Positions 46,085 through 57,066 of a stretch of 64,000 bases of DNA are shown here, in pieces. Position numbers and translations under genes: made by a program. Each line of letters starts with the position of its first letter. Position 1 is the first letter of the stretch. This DNA comes from Sclerotinia nivalis (taxonomy: Eukaryota > Ascomycota > Leotiomycetes > Helotiales > Sclerotiniaceae), in assembly GCA_029531795.1 (NCBI GenBank), contig JAPEIS010000008.1, positions 62,001 through 126,000 of the forward strand, given 5' to 3'. Under the pieces are notes generated by a model. The model was not told the origin of the DNA. It ran no database searches and saw nothing but the letters and a program-made list of their open reading frames with translations.

Positions 46085-47908
46085 TTTGGTCTTGGTGGTT
46101 GTGTTTTCTTGTTGGTTTGTGTGTATGTAAATATGTAAATATGTAAATATGTAAATATGTAAATATGTAAATATGTAAATATGTATAATAAATATATATA
46201 TATGTATGTGTGTGTATGAAGAAGAAATGAAAGAAAGAAAAAAAAAACACAGAAAAGAAGTGACGGCTTTTATACAATTATGTGCGTACTAGACAAACCC
46301 CAAGTATATTCGCTTAAGATGAACCATTCAATCTAATAGAGAATTTTCTAATCTATCAGCTTTGCATGAGCCCATAACCTTTGGTATCTGCTTTAGCTCT
46401 AGATAGTATATACTGTATTATTAGCAAGCCGATGAATGGAGCTCTTTTCAGTCTCTTTTTGCATGAAGGGAGAGATGACTTGCGAGCTTAGTGCGACGGT
46501 GTTTGGTGCTGGATAACGCTAGAATGAAAGGGTGAGTTAGGCATTCCTAATTTGGTTTGGTGTGTGAGGAATATGACCGAATGACCTCGCTTCGTAGTAG
46601 ATAGACTGGTAGATAGGTTTTCTAGTGATGAGTCCACATTTTCTAGTCTAGTTTAGTAGGTGATGAAAACTGACTTTATGATTCTTTGGGGCTAGATGGT
46701 ATGATATGGTTTTCATGGCGCGTCGGATTGAGGTCTCTTCCGTGGAAGTGGGTGAAAGGAGACAAGAAGATGAAGACTCGATGGGAGAAAAAAAGGCATA
46801 TATATATAGGTATTAATGAAGAATATTCCAAATTGATCCATTTATACGACTTATGGCATGATAAAAGGCTCTTTTCCATAAGGTAAAGAACACTCAACTC
46901 ATATCCAATGTTCTATCCCATAACAAACTAAATATCACTACTTAGGTATCTATTACCACGCTATGCAGAGCACAGGTGTCCATTACACCGCGTGATTTAG
47001 CCTGTAAATCACTTGGTGATTTGCTGCATATCTAATGGGTATGCATTTATATAAAACATACTCTCTTAGCCCATCGATATTTCACGACAGGAGTATTCGC
47101 TAAGTGTCCGAAATCATATCTACTCTGGTGAATTTCTTTTACGGGATTGCAGAGAATTTATTGGTCTGTATTAGGTAAGGTGAAATGATAGTACTATGGT
47201 ATCTGGTTCGGAGGCGATTTGAGGTAATCAATCACGTCATTTCAGATAATTATGAAGGTGAGGACACGTAGTAGGAGGAACAACACTCTAGATTAGTTAT
47301 ATTTTAGTTTAAGACAAACTCTTATATAGTAACTCTGTGCTGAAATATTTCACCCCATGCGCTTGGCATTCCACCATGTAAATTGTGAACTGGAGTTAAA
47401 ATTTTTGAATATATGAAAAATGCTAACGATGAGGGAGATCCAAACCCCGGGACTGGACCTGACGCAATATCTGGAGAGCCTCAATATTTGGAATGGTTCA
47501 AAGGTTTGAATAATCTCTGACATTGGTGATGTAGACTAGGTATTTAGCCCTAGCACAAGCAGAGTATTGGTACGTTCGGAAGTGATTGAGTTAAGGAATG
47601 GCGTCACATTTAGAACCCATTGAAATTCAAAATGATAAGGATAATTAATTGTCTGAAATTTGATTACATGCTAAACGCCGACAGTGATTTTCTTTCCAAG
47701 CTTTCATGATTGTCCAAATGCACCCGAAAAAATTACATCCCCAAATACTCAACACACCTCGCTTTAAGTTTCGCTTCTCCCTTCATCTTCTCAAATGAAC
47801 CTTGTCTCCCCACTCACCGGCAGTTTTAGCCGGATAATGGATCCCACTTTCTTCCAAAGAAGTTTCAATAGTCACAGACATCCTCTCCTCATCGGCAATT
47901 CGACTTTC
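46085..47908. other. Intergenic with ATGTAAAT octamer repeat
   Basis: An ATGTAAAT array of about eight copies lies at 46,124-46,185, in the promoter side of the minus-strand gene. No protein gene is supported in the remaining 1.7 kb. Confidence 0.4.
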
Positions 47909-48160
47909 CTAATCCAAAGACTTCTGTCTCTGTGCTTTATAGCGACGCACAGATTGGACAATGATAGCCAGGCGGAAGGCTCCCATAAGTAGAAGGAATG
48001 CCACGATAATGATCAGGGCCTTCTGGCCAGGAGTTGAGGGTGTATCGGTGATGGAAATGCATTTTCCGTATGCGAAGACTTTGGCGCAGGGTTCGTTGTT
48101 GGAGTCTACTCCTAGGTAGGGATTGGTGGTGTTGGTTAAATTCATGGTTGTGTGATTCAT
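47909..48160 (-). CDS. Small single-pass membrane protein, unknown
   Basis: A single-exon frame of 83 aa. The N-terminal part has four NxT-type sites (NHTT, NLTNTTNPYL), two cysteines (EPCAKVFAYGKC) that could form one disulfide, one hydrophobic helix (ALIIIVAFLLLMGAFRLAII) and a basic tail (VRRYKAQRQKS). The charge pattern suggests an outside N-terminus and cytosolic C-terminus. There is no signal peptide and no known domain. Confidence 0.5.
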   Translation of the reverse strand: MNHTTMNLTNTTNPYLGVDSNNEPCAKVFAYGKCISITDTPSTPGQKALIIIVAFLLLMGAFRLAIIVQSVRRYKAQRQKSLD

Positions 48161-49689
48161 GGTTTTGTGATTTGTGGTGTTAAGATGAATTTGTCTTTTT
48201 GTTTGTTTGTTTGTGTAGATTGTATTTATTGTGTATGTGTAGATTGTTTGAAACTGGCTGATAGATTGCTGGAGGTTCGTATTAAGTGTTGTGTGTAATG
48301 AGAATGAGAAGAGTACGAGGGGAATGGAGGGCCTCTTATGTATATGTGAAGAACTGTGTATAAAAAAAAATAGATTAGCGTAGAGTTTACTACTTCACTA
48401 AGTAAAACCTAGAACTAGTTCCGGCGCACCGAATCCCATTGAGGAAAGTCTGAAGTACTGAATGATGAATTTCTGTGCGAAGAATCGTGCAATGAGATAA
48501 AGTTTCTTAATTCATGCCAGGACTAGTTTTACGTTATTCATTATTCTACGAATTGCTGGTGCTAATTGTGGAAGGATTCATTTGAAAATGGATAGTCACA
48601 TGACGTTCGGCAATTTTTAGGAGAAGTTTCGAGCCAAGCCACTCACGCGATGGACGAAATACACCGCACTTTAGCATATACCCCTTCCAAATCCTAAGCA
48701 CTTAAACCTGAAATATGGTTGAACTGTAAAATGTGAAATGAGACACTGAAAAGTGTTATAGTCCTTATCTTCCTAGTAGATGTATTCGTATGGTGTACGA
48801 TCCATTTCCTCCTTCCCGTGCCACTATATCGATTTTTATAAGCCAATCCACATCATTCGCTGCTATAAAAATGTCAAAAGCCCAATGAAGATAGTGCAAA
48901 CCACCGGACACCGAAGCTTGAACAAAAACTCCTCGTTCAACTACTATTTCGGCTAGTGTGGTAGTGAAGGGAGAGGTTATGCATAATAATCGGAGGCTTG
49001 TTGAGATGGACCTTGCAAATGTCAATCTCAGATATGCAACATAAGTACCCTAGAATAGTGATTAGTGCATGAATTATGGCACGCTCAAATACTAGTACTT
49101 AGTAGCTTGAAGCTTCGAAGTACTTTCTAGAATACCGACGGCGTGAACTTTTGAAACGCTTGTCAGGATGAGGCCTGCAAATATAAATCATAGATGTGCA
49201 ACATTAACGTTGTAAAATGCTGTGATTGGATCCCATTTTAACGGTGGCTATGTTAAAGGACAAAATTGGAGCATTAGTTTGGTACTAGTTAGATGGTTGA
49301 AAGTGGAAAAGTCTGATAGCCAATCACATACAAAAAAGTCTCAGAAAATGAGAAAAACTGGCTTTCCTAAACTTCAAAAAAGAAGAGTCCAGAGGTTTAG
49401 GACTGATGCGGTGGCTTAAGTACATGCCGATTACCACGCAGAGATGAGCATCAACCCTAAATTGACAAAATATAAGGTTGACTTCAACGTCAGTGACTTT
49501 CATTTTGTATCGGCCAAGAAGCGGCCCGCAACACTTGCTGCCTCAGCTTCATTATTCTGTCCCATTCTCTTCCTCACAAGAAATATATCATGCGCTGCAT
49601 TTGCAATCTTATATAATCCCACCTTATTTCCCTTTAAATGCTTCATCTTCCACGCAAATTAAACAATCGTATCGGTTATAGACGGACTC
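48161..49689. other. Intergenic, no supported gene
   Basis: The open frames at 48,765-49,025 (minus) and 49,222-49,419 (plus) have no domain or splice support. The first may be a gene remnant, as its residues look mildly protein-like, but nothing allows a call. Confidence 0.35.
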
Positions 49690-50257
49690 CATAATGTACA
49701 GCAGGAATGATTGGGTAAGATATTCGCTTGATTTCTATCCTTTAGCTTCTGTTCAGAGATGTATCTCAACAAGGCAAGCGCGATATTACCAACAGCAAAA
49801 TCCCCCGAAATAATGATTTTAGATGGAGAAACCCTCAGACCAAGAAGATGCTGATATGCGGCAACTGCACCCTCGAGAGCTGTTGGGGATGGGAAAGCGG
49901 GATCGCCGGCAAGACGATATTGGACAAATAGTGCATATTCAGCAACATATTTCGTAAGAAGTTCAGCAGCGTCTGCACATTCGGACATTCGACCGGTCCC
50001 AATGTGAATGAGCCACCATGGAAATGAAAAACGACGATCTTTTGCTCGTCTACATGAAATAATTCTGGTAATCATGTTCCTCCAATTTTAACCGGCAAGA
50101 CTGAGCTATTCGCAAGAATACCATTGGATATCTTCTTTTCCAATGGTTTCATCAATATGACCGTTATTTTTCTACTCTTGGATCCATTGAAAGAGGTAGT
50201 AGGAGCTTCAGGTATGTAGTATAATGAACAGCGATTCTGATGAAATTCGGTGGTCAT
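49690..50257 (-). pseudogene. HSL-family alpha/beta-hydrolase (esterase) pseudogene
   Basis: The minus strand carries parts of a hormone-sensitive-lipase-type esterase. An oxyanion-hole motif, VVFHFHGGSFTLGP (about 50,030), is in one frame. A downstream part is in another frame: ALFVQYRLAGDPAFPSPTAL, then VAAYQHLLGL and SKIIISGDFAVGNIALALL. The nucleophile elbow, normally GDSAGG, reads GDFAVG, so the catalytic Ser is lost. A frameshift separates the two parts and the C-terminal Asp/His region is missing or unrecognisable. The family hydrolyses small esters; this copy is almost certainly inactive. Confidence 0.75.
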
Positions 50258-50892
50258 GGCATTGTGATATGTCCACTGTTTGTCGCGTGGATTTTGTGAT
50301 GTAGAAGAGACTTGGGAAGAGCATATGTGCTGTGAAATGGATTACCGCAATTGGAAACCATAAAGCTTTCCCAGCCTTTCGATTGCGGAAGCTTTCGAAG
50401 GTGGCGCCATTCTAGATAGATTGGGCCAACAGGCTTCGATAAGAGTCGGGGATGGAATGCTCTCGGTATTTGAAAACGGCTTGATATTCAATATTCTAAA
50501 GAGATTCAGGCATGTAATAAACGGGAGAACTTCCCCTTGTCGAACCGTAATCTAGGGATCACGGATTTGAAGGGATGGCGAAAAGGAAACTGTCAGGTAC
50601 CAATCTAAACTACGATTCAAGTATTAATTGTCATTCGCTCTGTCTACACTGGTAGATTTTTGAGGAATCTCAAAGATGTAGAACGTTCGTCAGCATCATT
50701 TTGGGAACAACCAACGTTTATGTTAGCAGCCTATCCACCGCCGTAAAAACATTTATTATCACCATGGACTTCCATCCCAATCGGGCTGTATAATTCAGAT
50801 CACTGAACAACTTTTGGCATTATTGTTCATATCTCAAGTGTGGAAAATGAATAACCTATTCTATATGGTATCAAATCTTTCTCTATGTTAGA
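50258..50892. other. Intergenic, no supported gene
   Basis: It may contain further unrecognised remains of the esterase 5' end. No open frame has domain support. Confidence 0.35.
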
Positions 50893-51954
50893 TTAATCCA
50901 TCCCAGGTAGTCCTTCAGTCCCACCAATCTTATCCCAAAATGCTTCAAAGTTGACTCCTTGTGCCTCAAACATTTCTTTGGCCTTCTCCATTGTGGCCTT
51001 TTGTTGTTCTGGACCAAATCCCTCAGGTTTAGAGGACTCATATTGAACCAATTCAATCCATTTGAAGAAAAGGTTCTCCTTTCCCATCAATGTTAATTCA
51101 TCCTTGAAAGCCGTAATCTTCTTCCTTCCCAACTCTTCCTTACTATTTGGGTCGATTGGAGCTTCAGTTTGAACCATCCATCCATAAGCAGCATGCCATG
51201 CAAAAACGGTCGTCTTAAAATCTTGAAGATCCATAGTCTTCTTATCAACCAGATTTGTAGCTTGTATCATAGCTTTCCAATCCAAATCCCACTCTCTGTT
51301 TAACATCAAATATCCAGTCTTTTGTGACAACCATAATGGTTCAATAGCCCTTCTCACATTCGATGACATTAGTTCTTTCCCAGCTTCATTATCTTCCTTT
51401 AAGAAATCACCAATCGTTCGATCCCACTTTCTACTTCGACGCACAACAATCTCATTCTCGCGGAAACCTATCCCTAGTCTCCATGATACAGGATTACCAA
51501 TTGTTCGTCCCAGGAAGAAGTCTCGAGGCCATGGCCATACAAAAATATACAGAAGTAAATCGATCAAAAATATTGAAGCTCGACGTAATATCTCGTATCC
51601 TGTATCATTCAATGGTATATTGTGCGTATTAATTGTCGTCTCGTTGTATTTTCCCATCATCGAAAAGCAAATGTTCATGTAAAAGGGGAAGACAACAGAA
51701 GCGCGCCATGCGAGACCTGCGATGATTGCGACATTCATAAGCACAGGAACGAAGAAAATCTTCTTCTTAAAGTCTGCCGGATGTGTGTCGATATGTGTAA
51801 TGTATATATGATATTTTGAGAGCTTCTCTAAGAATGGTTCAAGCTTTGGAGGAGGTCGCGTAAAGGGCGCAGGAGGTTCATCTGAAGTGGTTGCGGGTGA
51901 TCTTGTAGAAGAGGTAGTTCTGAATGTCCTCTTGGACTTCGTTTTAGGAGGCAT
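50893..51954 (-). CDS. Conserved-looking two-TM membrane protein, unknown
   Basis: A single-exon frame; the ATG at 51,954 (MPPKTKSKRTFRTTSSTRSP) gives 353 aa, while an upstream ATG would add six residues. After a basic, Ser/Thr/Pro-rich start there are two hydrophobic segments, about residues 70-90 (FFVPVLMNVAIIAGLAW) and 125-145 (ASIFLIDLLLYIFVWPW). A soluble C-terminal half follows, containing NPVSWRLGIGFRENEIVVRR, EWDLDWKAMIQATNL and FEAFWDKIGGTEGLPGMD. The lack of low complexity suggests a conserved fungal protein, perhaps of the ER or mitochondrial membrane, but I do not recognise the family. It is divergent from the IF-2 gene, the two starts being about 200 nt apart. Confidence 0.75.
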   Translation of the reverse strand: MPPKTKSKRTFRTTSSTRSPATTSDEPPAPFTRPPPKLEPFLEKLSKYHIYITHIDTHPADFKKKIFFVPVLMNVAIIAGLAWRASVVFPFYMNICFSMMGKYNETTINTHNIPLNDTGYEILRRASIFLIDLLLYIFVWPWPRDFFLGRTIGNPVSWRLGIGFRENEIVVRRSRKWDRTIGDFLKEDNEAGKELMSSNVRRAIEPLWLSQKTGYLMLNREWDLDWKAMIQATNLVDKKTMDLQDFKTTVFAWHAAYGWMVQTEAPIDPNSKEELGRKKITAFKDELTLMGKENLFFKWIELVQYESSKPEGFGPEQQKATMEKAKEMFEAQGVNFEAFWDKIGGTEGLPGMD

Positions 51955-52156
51955 GATAATTCGCAGATACAAAGAATGTATTAAAGTTAAGTGGTTGAGA
52001 CATAACCAGCTTACAATTGTCTATGGACAATAAATTTGGCCTCTCGTAAGCATAAAAGCGAACTTGGCAAGTTCCGGCATCCGTAAATTCCTGAAAGTAT
52101 TATGATGGCAACTTTATGAAAATTATTTAAATATTCATTGAAACTACAATGCAATC

Positions 52157-55100
52157 ATGAGGAGGGGTCGCAGTATATTAAGGGTATGGGAATTTAAACT
52201 ATATTATATGTTATCAAATTCTAATTGATATAGGAACCATCAGCGCCAACAATATGCGCTTTTTGTTGGCATCGACTTGGAGCTATTGGCCCTCCTTCAC
52301 ATGTACAGCGTCGATTTTTACAATCCTCTGGTTCAAGATCGAAACCACCCGCAGAAGGTACAGCAGTACGAGAATCTGAAGAATATGAATCACCTCCCCC
52401 AGTGCAACCGCAGGCACCTGCTGCACCATGGCGTCCAGGACCTGGGATGGGAAAGGGTTTCGGTAAAGCAACCTTTGGAGGTTCTAAAATTCCAGGAATA
52501 GGTACCTCTGCCACCTTCGGTCGTCCAGCAGCAGGAATTCCTATGAAGTCAACAATACCAGATCCCCCAAAACCTGAGTCACCGAATAGGCTTTCTCCCG
52601 AAGAAGAGCTTCGTATAAGCCAACAACGAAAAGTTGAAATACATTCAGGACCAGGGCCAGAGACGAATAGGGCTTTCAGGCCAATACCGCGTTCACAGGA
52701 GGAGAGGATGGAAATAGCTAAGGCAGCAGCGAAAAGGCAGGAGGCTATGAATATACATGCGATGAACAAGCAACACGCTCAACCAGATGCGCCTTTGCGA
52801 TTTTTTGAGAAGGACGAATCTCGCATTCGTAGTCAGATTTCTAGTCAAATAATAAATGACTCTACTGAAACCACGACTACATCTGAAATCACTGACGAGT
52901 CTTCTGAAAATGCATCAAATTGGGCACAATTGAGAAAGAAGGTAGAAGAGAAGCGCCAGCCGCCGCCACCACAACCGGTCCAAGATCCTATTTCTGAAGC
53001 TCAAGCCAAAAGGGAACAAGAAGCTAGTTCGGGGACTTACACGCCACTGAGAAATAGAATTCCTTCAGAAAGAGGTCGGTTTACAGAGGTTCCACGAGCA
53101 GACATGTGGAGTAGGCCCAATAATTATGATAAAAGCAATTCCGCGGCTCCAATCTCACAAACTACCCCTGCGAATAATTACCAACGCCCCCAAAACAGTG
53201 CCGACAGTACATCTATATTCAATTCACATCCAACAACAAATTCAGGATCGACACGTCCCCCTCAACCAGCACCATCTGCTCGTAGTATGTTGAAACCTCT
53301 TGGATCCTTTGGCACTTTTGGGTCTTCTTCCTTTGGCGCAGGCTTTGGTAAGGTTGGTGGAAGCGGTTTCAAAATTCCCGGCTTAACAACCCCAAGCCCC
53401 TTGGTCGAGCCAGAAAAAATCCATGAGGTTAAAAACGCCGTCGAAGAACCAGAAAAAAGCCATGAGGTTGAAAACACCGCTGAAGAACCTGCCCAAGAGC
53501 ACGTAGCATATAGTCCACTAGCCACGGAGTCAGAAGAAGCGTCAGATGTTCGCGAACAAGTTATTAATCAATTCTCATCCCCAGATGAATTAGCATTACG
53601 ACATCGAAAATTATCAGAACGTTGGGGAACTGAGGACGACACGATTTTGAAGGAAAAGGATCCGAACTACAGAGATCATACATTGCCGAAAAAGGCACAC
53701 AGTAAAGGGGCCAAAAAGGCCGCCAGGAGGCAACGTGAAATGGCAATGGATCGAGATCAAGATGAAGCGAGAGACTTGGCTGCTGAGCGAGCAGAACTCA
53801 AAAGGCAAAGAAAACGTGAAAAGGCAGCAATAAAGGCAGCGGCGCCAACTCCTATTATTTTACCCGAATTTATTAGTGTCTCGAACTTAGCCGTCGCTCT
53901 CAAGGTCAAACTCGAGGATTTCCTATACAAGATGGAGGAATTAGGTTTCGAAGATGTTAATCATGATCACATTTTGAATGCTGAAAATGCAGGACTTATT
54001 GCTATGGAATACAATTTCGAAGCTATCATAGAACGAGGCGAATCCGAAGACTTGAAAGCTAGACCACCAGCGGAAGATCCATCAATATTACCACAAAGAG
54101 CTCCGGTTGTCACTATCATGGGACATGTTGATCATGGTAAAACTACAATTCTTGATTATCTTCGAAAGTCTTCTGTTGCGGCATCAGAACATGGTGGCAT
54201 TACTCAACACATCGGAGCATTTTCGGTACCTATGCCTTCTGGAAAGACTATTACTTTCCTTGACACTCCTGGTCATGAAGCTTTCTTGAGTATGCGTCAA
54301 AGAGGTGCAAATGTTACGGATATTGTGATCTTGGTTGTTGCTGCAGATGATAGTGTTAAACCACAAACTATCGAAGCTATCAATCATGCCAAAGCAGCAA
54401 AGGTACCAATTATTGTTGCTATCAACAAAATTGATAGACCCGAGATTGATATTGAACGTGTTAAACAAGATCTTGCTCGTCATGGTGTTGAAATTGAAGA
54501 TTTTGGTGGTGACACTCAAGTTGTTTGTGTTAGTGGCAAGACTGGCCAAGGAATGGATGATTTGGAAGAAGCCGCCGTTACATTAACCGAAATTCTTGAT
54601 ATGCGAGCTGAAATAGATGGACCAGCAGAAGGTTATGTCATTGAAGCAAGTATTAAGTCTATGGGCAAAGTTGCTACAGTCTTGGTCAGACGAGGTACCA
54701 TGCGACCGGGAGATTTCATCGTCGCTGGTAAAACTTGGGCAAGAATTAGATGTTTACGTAACGAAGCAGGGGTTGAAATTGAAGAAGCTGGTCCTGGTAT
54801 TCCAGTAGAAATTGATGGATGGAGAGAACAACCAGTTGCTGGAGATGAAGTTCTTCAAGCTCCTGATGAAGCAAAAGCTAAAAGCGTTATTGAATTTCGA
54901 CTAGAGAAGGAGGAAAGGGATAAAATGGCCGAGGATATGGAAGCTATTAATGAGAATCGCAAAATCGAACACGATAAACGTGAACGTGAAAAAGCAGAGA
55001 AAGAAGCTGCTCTTGCTGGTGAAGAAGGTCAAGTACACGATACTACTACTCCCAGCAAAGATCCCGCCGGTCCTAAACCCGTCTACTTTGTCGTCAAGGG

Positions 55101-55787
55101 TGATGTGAGCGGATCCGTTGAAGCAGTTATCGACCAACTTAACTCTACCAGTACCAAAGAAGTCGAAGCCATCGTCCTCCGATCCGGAGTGGGTAAACTC
55201 AGCGAATCAGATATCGAACATGCCGCCACCGCAAAAGGATATGTTATAAATTTCAACACGGAAGTGGAACCCAATATTGCTCAATTTGCTGCGCGAAACA
55301 AGGTCACAATCTTGGATAATAATATTATCTATAGATTGATGGATGATGTGAGAGCTGAGATGTCGAAATCTTTACCACCATTGGTGACACAAAGAGTGTT
55401 GGGTGAAGCTGTTGTGGCGCAAATTTTCGATATTAATATCAAGGGGAGAAAGTATAGGAGTATAGCGGGTTGTAAGGTTCGTAATGGAACGGTGGCTAGG
55501 GATGCTAGGTATAGGGTATTGAGAGATGGGGAGATAGTCTTTGATGGTATGTTTGCTTGTCTTTTTCATTTCTTCACTCCTTTCTGGTCTGGGCTTTTAT
55601 GAAGTTTGAAGTACAGATACTAATTCCATGATTAGGTAAACTCGATTCCCTCAAAAATGTAAAGAAAGATGTTCTGGAAATGAAAAAGGGTGGAGAGTGT
55701 GGTATGGGATTTATTGGCTGGACGGATTTCCAGGTTGGTGATCAAATTCAAGCGTATGAGGAGATTCGGGAGAAGAGATATTTGTGA
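52157..55787 (+). CDS. IFM1: Mitochondrial translation initiation factor IF-2
   Basis: Three exons (52,157-52,183; 52,234-55,546; 55,636-55,787) encode 1163 aa. The 27-nt first exon encodes MRRGRSILR and the second opens with Arg-rich sequence (HVQRRFLQSSGSRSK), together a mitochondrial presequence; exon 2 has no ATG in frame before a stop upstream, which supports this small exon. A long disordered, Pro/Ser-rich region is followed by an IF2_N-type segment (LPEFISVSNLAVALKVKLED). The GTPase domain has GHVDHGKTT (639-647), GGITQHIGAF, DTPGHE (from 686), NKID (740) and SGKTGQG. Domains II, III and the fMet-tRNA-binding C-terminus follow (VVAQIFDINIKGRKYRSIAG, CGMGFIGWTDFQVGD). It loads initiator tRNA on the mitochondrial small subunit. 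Confidence 0.94.
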
Positions 55788-57066
55788 GTGAGGGTTTGGG
55801 AAGAGTCATGAGATGTCATGTGTGAGCAGGAACGTGAGTAAATGAGTGGGTGAGTGGAATGGATAAATAGATGATGATTAAATGGTATGAATATAAATGA
55901 ATGAATGGGGAAAATTTATTTTGATACTCGATATAGTATTAACATCAAAATATATATTCCACCGCTCTTACTCTATCTCTTCTCAACTTGACTTATATGA
56001 CATGGAAGGAGTTTGGATTTGAATTTGAATCTGGAATGAGATTATTGATATTTGATATTTAATATACATCTGGGTAGAGAGGGGTGAGTATTTATAAGGA
56101 TTGGAGGTTTTTGTGGGGTTTTGTGGTTTTCGGTTAGATGGGTGTTGGTGAATGTTGGTAGGTAGGTTACGTAGGTTAGATAGGTTATTTATTCTTTGGT
56201 ATATATATAGGTGGGGTGAGATTTTGGAGGAAATCGGGTGGATGGTCTTGAGTTTTTTTTTCTTAGTTGGGGATGGCGGGGGAGAGGGGTGAGAAGGGTG
56301 GGTTTATATGGATTTCTTGGGGGGTTGGGGGAATGATGGTGATGGTGCTGAGGTGAGTTGGGGGGGGAGTGGAGAGGATGGGTGTAGAGTGTAGAAAGGT
56401 GGTTATGGTATGAGGTGGGGAAGGCGATGAGGGGAGGGGGGTGAGAGGGAGGGGGGATAAAAGAGTAGAGGTGAGAGGTTAGTTTGGGGGGTAGAGATAT
56501 AGGTATTGGTATTTGAAATAGGAATTGGGATAAGGATAAAGATAGGGATAGGGATAGGAATAGGAATAGGAATAGGAATAGGAATAGGAATAGGAATAGG
56601 AATAGGGATGGAGATGGAGATGGAGATGAAGATGGGGATAGGGATAGGGATAGGAATAGAGATAGGGATGGAGATGGAGATGGAGATGGAGATGGAGATG
56701 GAGATGAAGATGGGGATAGGGATAGGGATAGGGATAGGGATAGGAATAGAGATAGGGATGGGGATGGGGATAAGGATAAGGATGGGGATGGGGATAAAAA
56801 TGGAGATAGGGATAAGGATAAAAATGGGGATAGGGATGGGGATAGAGATAGGGAAGAGGAGGGTGGAAGAGGGAAGGGGGAAGGGGGGTAAGGTAATCTA
56901 TGTTTTGTATTTTTGTTATGGGAGAATATTTGATGTGGGGAAGGGAGCGGGCGGGAGGGGGAGGAGTTGATAAAACTGAGCGTCATTCTGAACATGAGCA
57001 CTATAGAAAGAATGAAATCTACATCCATCCATATCCTCCCTTTCCCATTTTCTTCTCATCCTCACT
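55788..57066. other. Intergenic with a large purine-strand hexamer array
   Basis: No gene is supported. G-rich plus strand throughout (GGTTAGGTAGG, GGGGG runs); the long minus-strand open frame here is Ser/Leu/Pro repeat translation of the array at 56,506-56,866. Confidence 0.5.
56506..56866. repeat. Interrupted GGAATA / GGGATA / GGAGAT hexamer array
   Basis: About 60 hexamer units of three main types occur in blocks (GGAATA at 56,557-56,605, GGAGAT, GGGATA). The block order ATGGAGATGG...AAGATGGGGATAGGG is repeated about 80-90 nt apart, so there is a higher-order duplication. All but a few bases of the plus strand are purine or T. Confidence 0.85.

Noticed and set aside
52221..52769. Minus-strand 182-codon frame with a hydrophobic start
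   Set aside because: Antisense to the N-terminal part of mitochondrial IF-2; the plus-strand reading has full family support.
56189..57028. Minus-strand 279-codon Ser/Leu/Pro frame
   Set aside because: Translation of the hexamer microsatellite; no conserved segment.
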